A DNA stretch of 46,006 nucleotides from a virus: positions 1-46,006 of IMG/VR virus record IMGVR_UViG_3300044714_000039. One strand, written 5' to 3'. Of the stretch, positions 13,712 through 19,057 are shown in pieces. The notes beneath the pieces were generated by a model. That model saw only the letters and a program-made list of their open reading frames with translations. It ran no database searches and had not been told where the DNA came from. The position numbers were made by a program, and so were the translations under genes. Position 1 is the first letter of the stretch; every line of letters begins with the position of its first letter.

Positions 13712-14458
13712 TTATTTGTGGCGCGGGTTGAATTCGCGTCCGCCCCACAGGGCGTCGTCGGCGTCCTCGGAGCGGGCGAAGGGTTTGGCGTTGGGTTCGT
13801 CGATCGTGCGGCGATCGCGGCCAAGCCACAGCCAACCGTCCTCGAAGGCGGGTGAGCCATCGGTTTGGCATTTGCCGATATACCAGCCTGGGGTGGGGGC
13901 GTTGCGGACCCAGGCGATCCGGAACAGGTCGCCATTGACGTTGATTGCACCGACGTATTTGAAAGTGCAGCTATCGGCGGCCGGGTCGGATCCTTGGCGG
14001 GCACGACGCAGCGCCTCGCTATCACGGTCGTATTTGACCTTCATCAGGCGCGTGTGGATGGCGTCGGTGTAGTAGCGTTCGGCGAAGGCGTCCTCGCCCA
14101 TTGCATGCCATTGCTCGGCGACCCGCCGGTAGCGCGCGATGCGGCCGGGGTCGCGACCTTGGTTAAGGTTCTTGCGTCGGATGACATCGCCGTTGACGGT
14201 GATTTCGGTCGGCCGCGGATCGACGTCCAGGCATCCGGCGAGCTTGGAGACGGTGCCTACGGTGACCCCGAAAGCTTTGGCGACGACGTGCTGAGAGACG
14301 CCGTTGTAGACGGCGTAGAAGGCGGCGCACTGATCTGAAAATGGCAATTTTCGGCTAGCTGTGTCCGGTTGTGAATTAACCAATTTGGCAAGTGCAGTTT
14401 TAGGGTCAAAAGGTGGATTGTCCAAGTTCGTTCTGGTATGTTGGTCATCGTCTTCCAT
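13712..14458 (-). CDS. HTH-domain protein, 248 aa, putative regulator
   Basis: A helix-turn-helix lies at about residues 45-75 (QCAAFYAVYNGVSQHVVAKA, then FGVTVGTVSKLAGCL). The rest is alpha/beta with RYRRVAEQWHAMGEDAFAER and a beta-rich C-terminal half (DSCTFKYVGAINVNGDLFRI, PTPGWYIGKCQTDG). The second half could sense a ligand or DNA. Its only promoter candidate is weak (TAGACA, 17 bp, TAACGG near 14.53 kb). It stands alone between two gaps, typical of a phage regulator. Confidence 0.75.
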   Translation of the reverse strand: MEDDDQHTRTNLDNPPFDPKTALAKLVNSQPDTASRKLPFSDQCAAFYAVYNGVSQHVVAKAFGVTVGTVSKLAGCLDVDPRPTEITVNGDVIRRKNLNQGRDPGRIARYRRVAEQWHAMGEDAFAERYYTDAIHTRLMKVKYDRDSEALRRARQGSDPAADSCTFKYVGAINVNGDLFRIAWVRNAPTPGWYIGKCQTDGSPAFEDGWLWLGRDRRTIDEPNAKPFARSEDADDALWGGREFNPRHK

Positions 14459-14785
14459 GCGAGTTCACTCCGCGGTCACCTGTAGTATGTTTTGGCCATT
14501 TGGCAATTTGATCCGTTAGAGAAAAGGGAAAGATTTGTCTAGTGTCTTTACCTTCAAAAACACGAGTGAAGCACGCGCGTGAAAAAATGGTAATTTTTCG
14601 GGGTGAATGTATAGCATTCGAGCCGATGAATTGCATTGAAATGTCTAGGGGCTATTTCAGTGTGAAATTGAAGGTTCGGACACGTAGACACAATTGCCAT
14701 GTTGCCCAAAGGCCGAAATCTGGATCGGCCCGGAGGCCAAAACCTTCCAGGTGGGGCGCCCGCCCGGTCGGGCACACCCCAAATG
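14459..14785. other. 327-bp non-coding gap, AT-rich for this genome
   Basis: Between the HTH gene and the hairpin at 14786 I find no frame with a good start and coding composition. The stretch 14500-14680 is more AT-rich than its surroundings (AAATGGTAATTTTT). A weak minus-strand promoter-like pair TAGACA (14541-14536) and TAACGG (14518-14513) could drive the HTH gene. It may hold regulatory sites for that gene. Confidence 0.5.
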
Positions 14786-14812
14786 AAAAGGCCGGCGCAA
14801 GGCCGGCCTTTT
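14786..14812. terminator. Bidirectional rho-independent terminator
   Basis: Perfect 11-bp arms AAAAGGCCGGC and GCCGGCCTTTT with a 5-base loop. The arms give a T run in either direction. On the minus strand it closes the transcript of the 14868-15617 gene and the 18-residue peptide, three bases after the peptide's stop. Confidence 0.85.
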
Positions 14813-14814
14813 GA

Positions 14815-14871
14815 TCACACATAGCCGAAGGCAATCATGCCAAAGGCGAACAAGAGGGCGAGGGCAATCAT
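14815..14871 (-). CDS. 18-residue hydrophobic peptide, translationally coupled
   Basis: The ATG at 14871 overlaps the TGA of the upstream gene (ATGA), and the peptide MIALALLFAFGMIAFGYV is one membrane segment. The terminator begins three bases after its stop. Coupling and composition suggest it is made, but at this length chance cannot be excluded. Possible roles are membrane perturbation or regulation. Confidence 0.5.
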   Translation of the reverse strand: MIALALLFAFGMIAFGYV

Positions 14872-15617
14872 GTCCTCACCACGAAGCCAGAACGATCGCG
14901 CTTGGCGCGTGGGCCTTTGGGCGTGAGGCCGATGACGACGCCTTTGGGGTCTAGGTGACGCAAGTCATGGGTATCGCCATCTACGACCATGACGCCAAGG
15001 TAGGACGCTGGCATATCGTCAGCGAACACCACAGCGACATTGCCTCCTGCTGCTAGCACCTGTCTGCAAGCGTCTTCGTTTGTTTCCGAGCGGGAGAATG
15101 TCAGGTGATAGTTTGCGGGCAGGAGGCCGGCGCAAAAGCGCAACATACGTTTCAGTGACTTGGTGTAGTCGACGAACTGGACGTTGGGATAGACATCGAA
15201 GATGGAACGCCTGTCGACGGGCGAAAGTTTGATGTGTTCCCACGGCACATCGGTTGCGCCATTGGGCCGGCAGCACAGCTGCAGACCAAGGCGAAACGCC
15301 TTGCGGATTGCGCGATCGATGCCGGCGATCATTTCGGCCATGAACGTGGCGCGATCGTGCATGAACATTTTGACCTTGGCGACGCGCGACTTGCGGACGC
15401 TATTGGTTCCGCGCTTGCGATTGCCTTTGACCATACCGGCTTGGCCGCTGAACCATCCGAGACAGAGCGCGAGACATCCCGCGCTTGCGTCGCCGCACAG
15501 ATTGCCAAATCCCGCGGTTGCGGCCGGGGCCATGTAGTTTATGGCGTTCAGGTAGCCATATTCGCGGGCCTTTATGGCCTTTGCGCTATCGAGACTGAAG
15601 AATTGAGAGAACTGCAT
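14868..15617 (-). CDS. Conserved phage protein, 249 aa, function unknown
   Basis: I recognise this as a widespread phage family: CLALCLGWFSGQAGMV, then SVRKSRVAKVKMFMHDRATF, a central CCRPNGATDVPWEH, VYPNVQFVDYTKS, NYHLTFSRSE and NVAVVFADDMP. The ordered Cys/Asp/His residues suggest an enzyme, perhaps metal-dependent, but no activity is known to me. ATG 15617 (MQFSQFFSLD) is the start because the upstream in-frame ATG falls inside the promoter's -10. It lies alone behind the dyad-bearing promoter. Confidence 0.85.
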   Translation of the reverse strand: MQFSQFFSLDSAKAIKAREYGYLNAINYMAPAATAGFGNLCGDASAGCLALCLGWFSGQAGMVKGNRKRGTNSVRKSRVAKVKMFMHDRATFMAEMIAGIDRAIRKAFRLGLQLCCRPNGATDVPWEHIKLSPVDRRSIFDVYPNVQFVDYTKSLKRMLRFCAGLLPANYHLTFSRSETNEDACRQVLAAGGNVAVVFADDMPASYLGVMVVDGDTHDLRHLDPKGVVIGLTPKGPRAKRDRSGFVVRT

Positions 15618-15658
15618 TTGACTTGGCTCCGAAGCGCGGCGCACCCGCGCGAGTCCGG

Positions 15659-15700
15659 AACATAGTCCCATAGCTGCCCTTTGTCTAGATCATAGTCCCA
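15659..15700 (-). promoter_or_regulatory. Promoter with two operator-like sites 30 bp apart
   Basis: The minus strand reads TAGACA (15687-15682), 17 bp, TATGTT (15664-15659). The dyad GGAACATAGTCCC spans 15657-15669. A second CATAGTCCCA lies at 15691-15700, exactly 30 bp (about three helical turns) from the first at 15661-15670, so two proteins could bind on the same face. Start of transcription near 15652. Confidence 0.7.
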
Positions 15701-15816
15701 CATTATTTGATTGGCGGAGTAGCACTCCGCTATGTCGTTAAGCAAACCAGCCGACTCCGCGCGTCGCTTCGTTCTACGTACAAAACTGCGTGCAAAGCGC
15801 AGAGGCGCTGCGGCGC

Positions 15817-15845
15817 TTGACAAAGCGCTAAGGTGCGCGTGCTAT
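15817..15845 (+). promoter_or_regulatory. Candidate late-block promoter
   Basis: Plus strand TTGACA (15817-15822), 17 bp, TGCTAT (15840-15845). The -35 is consensus, the -10 only partly so. The 12-bp hairpin at 15907-15933 would be near the 5' end of the transcript. It is the only plausible sigma70 site I see ahead of the late genes. Confidence 0.4.
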
Positions 15846-15906
15846 TGCGTGTTCCTGATTTGTGCTTGCGCCACTCGCGTGGTGCGAGCACAACGCGCGA
15901 GCGAGT

Positions 15907-15933
15907 TGCTATAGGCGCGCAGCGCCTATAGCA
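15907..15933. other. Perfect 12-bp inverted repeat
   Basis: TGCTATAGGCGC and GCGCCTATAGCA flank a 3-base loop. It is the strongest hairpin in the genome after the terminators and lacks a T run on either side, so a structural or protein-binding role is more likely than termination. Confidence 0.75.
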
Positions 15934-16024
15934 GCCGGCGTTGGACCCCCCATGGCATGGTGCCATTGCCGGGGCCGGGCCGGGGTGTCCTCCCCTCGAT
16001 CCATCTGGAAAACTAAGTCCCACT

Positions 16025-16525
16025 ATGGTAAAGGAAGGGATGAACCCTCCCTTCAATTATAATCCACAAACTGGACAAGTAACGTGGAAATATAGACCTG
16101 ATGTTCCAAGTAAAATAAACGCCCGCTTCGCGGGGAAACCAGCTGGGCATGTCAATCAAGAGGGATATCTCTGGCTCGAGTGGACTGAGAACAGCGTTCG
16201 CATCCGTCACCCCGCAGCGATTATCATCTGGTTCATGCAGACTGGCGAATGGCCACAAAGCGAGGTCGACCACGAAAACCGCATCCCGCTTGACAATCGC
16301 TGGGAAAACCTGCGCGCCGCCACGCGCTCCGAGCAAACCCAAAATCGCGAACGTCGAAAGCCTCTCCCCCTGCCCATCGGCGTCAAAAGGCGCTACAACC
16401 GCTTCGAAGCCAATATCACCATCGACAAGCAACGGATTTATCTCGGCATGTTCGCCACTGCGGAAGAAGCCGGGCAAGCCTATCTCGACGCGCGCGAGCG
16501 CCATCACCCTCGGAGGCCTCGATGA
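16025..16525 (+). CDS. HNH endonuclease with AP2-like DNA-binding domain
   Basis: The N-terminal part is the start of an HNH_3-type nuclease (FNYNPQTGQVTWKYR, IRHPAAIIIWFMQTG), with the core VDHENRIPLDNRWENLR then ATRSEQTQNRERR. The C-terminal AP2-like domain reads IGVKRRYNRFEANITIDKQR then IYLGMFATAEEAGQAY. This is the usual layout of phage homing nucleases. ATG 16025 gives 166 residues; ATG 16040 has a closer AGGAAGG. The stop overlaps the terminase small subunit start. HNH genes next to terminase sometimes help genome cutting. Confidence 0.88.
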   Translation: MVKEGMNPPFNYNPQTGQVTWKYRPDVPSKINARFAGKPAGHVNQEGYLWLEWTENSVRIRHPAAIIIWFMQTGEWPQSEVDHENRIPLDNRWENLRAATRSEQTQNRERRKPLPLPIGVKRRYNRFEANITIDKQRIYLGMFATAEEAGQAYLDARERHHPRRPR

Positions 16526-17037
16526 CAGATCGACCTCCTCATCTTACCCTCGTCGATCCTTCTACTATTCAGAATGAAGATCTCGAATTTACGCCTTTAC
16601 CATATTATCCTTGGGACGAGCGGCCGCCCACCCTTCCCCTCGAAACCGACGAGGCGGCGACTGCGATCCATCTCACGCATGGCGATCTCGCCGCGGCGGC
16701 TCATCTCCTGAAGATCCCGACCCTCCGCCTGCAGCGGCTAGTCAAGCAAAGCCCGCGTTTGCAGCGGGTTCAGGAGGAAAGCTACGGGGTCGCCCTGGCT
16801 CAGGCTGCTTCGATCCCGATCCGCACCTTGTTCGACCCCAACTCGGACCAACGCGCCAAGGAATGGGCCTCGACCAAGCTGCTCCAGTCCCGGCTCGCCA
16901 TCGGCCATCCCCTTTCCCCTGCCCCGGCGGCCACAACGCAATCCAGCGCCTCGCTCACCCTCAACCAGCCGCAAAAGACCATCACGTTCCGGTGGCGCAC
17001 TGATGCTGACGATTTACCTTCTGATGACCTGGCTTAG
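16522..17037 (+). CDS. terS: Probable terminase small subunit
   Basis: The 171-residue protein lies directly before the large subunit gene. A HTH-like segment sits at about residues 45-75 (ATAIHLTHGDLAAAAHLLKI, then TLRLQRLVKQSPRLQRV), and a second helical region (QRAKEWASTKLLQSRLAIG) may form the oligomer core. Flanks are Pro-rich and probably disordered. Small subunits recognise the packaging site and regulate the motor. Assigned by position and HTH character; the sequence itself is not diagnostic. Confidence 0.65.
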   Translation: MTDRPPHLTLVDPSTIQNEDLEFTPLPYYPWDERPPTLPLETDEAATAIHLTHGDLAAAAHLLKIPTLRLQRLVKQSPRLQRVQEESYGVALAQAASIPIRTLFDPNSDQRAKEWASTKLLQSRLAIGHPLSPAPAATTQSSASLTLNQPQKTITFRWRTDADDLPSDDLA

Positions 17038-17158
17038 ATGTCGCTTGCGCTGGTGCGGCGGCCATGTTGTTTCGGGCTTCCATGACGGGCATGTCTGGGT
17101 CGGCTGGCGGTGCGACCATTGCGGGATTGTGAAATACTATGCCCGCACCGACGACTGA
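17003..17158 (+). CDS. 51-residue zinc-ribbon-like protein overlapping both terminase genes
   Basis: The frame from ATG 17003 encodes MLTIYLLMTWLRCRLRWCGG, then FHDGHVWVGWRCDHCGIVKY. The paired cysteines (C13/C18 and CDHC) could bind zinc. It overlaps the small-subunit gene by 35 bp and the large-subunit gene by 20 bp in different frames. Short phage proteins with a HVWxGWRCxxCG pattern are known to me from other phage genomes. Function unknown. Confidence 0.65.
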   Translation: MLTIYLLMTWLRCRLRWCGGHVVSGFHDGHVWVGWRCDHCGIVKYYARTDD

Positions 17159-18437
17159 CCTCGCCGACACCATCGTCCTGCCTTACAAGCCGCGCCGTCA
17201 TTTCCTGCCCCTGCACGCATCCCCGAAGCGCTGGAAATTCGCGGTCTGTCATCGTCGTGCAGGCAAGACCGTCGCCCTCGCCAATTCCCTGATCACCGCG
17301 GCTCTGACCAACTCCCGAACCACGCCTCCGCCCCGCTACGCCTATGTCGGCCCTTCTTTCGACCAGACCAAGGATCTGGTCTGGCAATATCTGAAGACCT
17401 ATACCGCCAACATTCCAGGCGTCCGCGCCCTTGAAGGCGAACTGACCATCGTCTTTCCCGGCGGCGCAACGATCCGCCTCTATGGAGGAGCCCTGGCCTA
17501 TGAGCGGATGCGCGGCATCTACCTCGACGGCGCAGTTCTTGATGAATATCCTCTGCTCGCCCCGCAGGCCTTCACCTCGGTCGTTCGACCCTGCTTGGCG
17601 GATTACCGCGGGTTCGCAATTGTCTCAGGCACATCCGCTGGTGATGATCATTTTCACAAGCTCAAGCTCCGAGCAGAGGATGATCCAGACTGGGATATCT
17701 TTGACATCAAGATAACCGACACCGGCGAAGACGCGCTGACCCGCCTCGAAGTGGAGGAGATGCGCAAGGACATGTCTCCGGACGAGTTCGCCCGCGAGAT
17801 GATGAATTCGTTCGACGCCCCGATCGAGGGCGCTTATTACGCCGACGCCCTCAACGCGCTCGCCCTGCAGAACCGGGTGACCCACGTGCCTCCCGATCTC
17901 AACACCGACGTGATCACCTCCTGGGATCTGGGCATCCGGCATCTGCAGTGCGTCTGGCTGTTCCAGCTCGCCGGCCGGGAGGTCCACTGGCTCGACTACA
18001 TCGAAGGCTCGGGCAAGTCTCTCAGCCATTACACCAGCCTGCTTGCCCTGAAGGCCAAGACCGGCGGCTTCCACTATCGCTGTCATCTCCTGCCCCACGA
18101 TGTCGAGGTGCGCGAGCTCTCGACCGGGCATTCCCGGCGCCATGAGCTTACTTCCCTGCTTGCCGAGCCGGTGATCAAAGTCCCCAACCACTCGACCGAG
18201 GACGGGATTACCGCGACCCGCGGCGTGCTCGGCGTTTCCTGGTTCGACGCCGATGCGACCCGGCGGGGACTGGCCCGCTTGCGCGCTTATCGGAAGGGCA
18301 AGTCGGGCGCTGCGGTGCCCGACGAGGCCGAGGACGCCGCCGACGCCTTTCGCACCGGCTGTGTCGGCATCCCGATGATCACAAGTATGCGGTTCGGCTC
18401 GGGCCGGCTGCGGCGAAGAATTCGTGGACTGGTGTGA
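17139..18437 (+). CDS. terL: Terminase large subunit (packaging ATPase and nuclease)
   Basis: Walker A variant CHRRAGKT at residues 37-44; Walker B LDGAVLDEY at 129-137 with the catalytic Glu; motif III-like IVSGTSAG at 161-168. The RNase H-like nuclease starts with SWDLGIRH (261-268), and later acidic residues include PHDVEVREL and EDAADAF near the end. 432 residues is normal for this family. It drives DNA into the prohead and cuts the concatemer. Its stop overlaps the ATG of the next gene. Confidence 0.95.
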   Translation: MPAPTTDLADTIVLPYKPRRHFLPLHASPKRWKFAVCHRRAGKTVALANSLITAALTNSRTTPPPRYAYVGPSFDQTKDLVWQYLKTYTANIPGVRALEGELTIVFPGGATIRLYGGALAYERMRGIYLDGAVLDEYPLLAPQAFTSVVRPCLADYRGFAIVSGTSAGDDHFHKLKLRAEDDPDWDIFDIKITDTGEDALTRLEVEEMRKDMSPDEFAREMMNSFDAPIEGAYYADALNALALQNRVTHVPPDLNTDVITSWDLGIRHLQCVWLFQLAGREVHWLDYIEGSGKSLSHYTSLLALKAKTGGFHYRCHLLPHDVEVRELSTGHSRRHELTSLLAEPVIKVPNHSTEDGITATRGVLGVSWFDADATRRGLARLRAYRKGKSGAAVPDEAEDAADAFRTGCVGIPMITSMRFGSGRLRRRIRGLV

Positions 18438-18706
18438 TGGTCGGAAGCCTCAATCTCACCGAGGAGAACGCCTTCCACGTTGCAACCAAACCGGGACAGG
18501 CGCATTTTGCCTGCGACAACCAACACACCTGCCGGGAGTGCATGCATTGGCTGAACCAGAAGGGCGATCGGACGAGAGTGGGTCTCCTGAAACCAGCGCG
18601 CTGCAGGAAGGCACTGCTCACTACCCGCGATCCCATGCCGGAAGTTCCCCACTCGGCGTGGGCGTGCAAGCACTTCGAGGCCAATCCCACCCCGTCTCCG
18701 ATTTAG
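18437..18706 (+). CDS. Cysteine-rich small protein, 89 aa
   Basis: The ATG at 18437 overlaps the terL stop. Cysteines and histidines are spaced as in a zinc site: HFACDNQHTCRECMHW, then RCRKALL and WACKHFE. The likely first pair is CRECMHW. Such small Cys-rich proteins often lie between terminase and portal genes in phages of this type. Function unknown. Confidence 0.75.
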   Translation: MVGSLNLTEENAFHVATKPGQAHFACDNQHTCRECMHWLNQKGDRTRVGLLKPARCRKALLTTRDPMPEVPHSAWACKHFEANPTPSPI

Positions 18707-18717
18707 AGTCGCTCGAC

Positions 18718-18894
18718 ATGCACGCCGGGATGGACGAGCCTGAACTGCTCATGCAGCTTTTGGAAACGATCGCCCACGAGAAGGCGCGCTATGGCCGCTC
18801 GGAGGCCTGGAATATCGTCGCCGCCAATGCCAAGCTCACCGTCGCCGAGCTCGAAAAAGCCAACGAAGCGCCGCCAAGATCTTCTCAGCGTTGA
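18718..18894 (+). CDS. Small helical protein, 58 aa
   Basis: From ATG 18718 the product reads MHAGMDEPELLMQLLETIAH, then ARYGRSEAWNIVAANAKLTV and a short tail. It is helical and acidic at the N-terminus. It lies 11 bp after the Cys-rich gene and overlaps the next small gene. No domain recognised. Confidence 0.65.
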   Translation: MHAGMDEPELLMQLLETIAHEKARYGRSEAWNIVAANAKLTVAELEKANEAPPRSSQR

Positions 18895-19018
18895 CGAGAT
18901 CGAGGCGCTCTGGCGGCCGACCCCCGACTTCGTCGGCCCGGTCGCGCCCCCGATGTGGCTGTGGGAGCGCAACGCCATCAAGCAAGGCCTCTGGCGGAAA
19001 CGAATGAACCTGTTGTAG
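18827..19018 (+). CDS. Small protein, 63 aa, overlapping start
   Basis: The coding-like part is DLLSVDEIEALWRPTPDFVG, then MWLWERNAIKQGLWRKRMNL. ATG 18827 is the nearest in-frame start, inside the previous gene by 68 bp; ATG 18791 is the alternative. The region 18895-19018 clearly codes in this frame. Function unknown. Confidence 0.55.
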   Translation: MPSSPSPSSKKPTKRRQDLLSVDEIEALWRPTPDFVGPVAPPMWLWERNAIKQGLWRKRMNLL

Positions 19019-19057
19019 AACCGTCGTGCGGGCGGGTCGATTTCATGGGCGAGGACC

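Larger units (their letters stand above)
15701..16024. other. Divergent intergenic region rich in hairpins (possible origin or packaging site)
   Basis: This gap separates the early and late blocks and holds four stem-loops: GCGGAGT-AGC-ACTCCGC (15714-15730), an 11-bp stem with two wobbles at 15864-15889, a perfect 12-bp stem at 15907-15933 and ATGGCA-TGG-TGCCAT (15952-15966). GC-rich repeats of GCGC lie around 15797-15830. The location next to the terminase genes suits a packaging signal or replication origin; a tRNA is not present. Short open frames here have poor coding character. Confidence 0.55.

Noticed and set aside
14542-14814. 90-residue plus-strand frame in the 14.5-kb gap
   Set aside because: GTG start without ribosome site, ends inside the terminator hairpin and has basic low-complexity composition.
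15732-15914. 60-residue plus-strand frame in the divergent region
   Set aside because: Arg/Cys-rich with no ribosome site; the DNA is explained better by the hairpins.
15701-16024. tRNA gene suggested by the stem-loops
   Set aside because: No anticodon/T-loop arrangement or acceptor stem could be formed from the hairpins.
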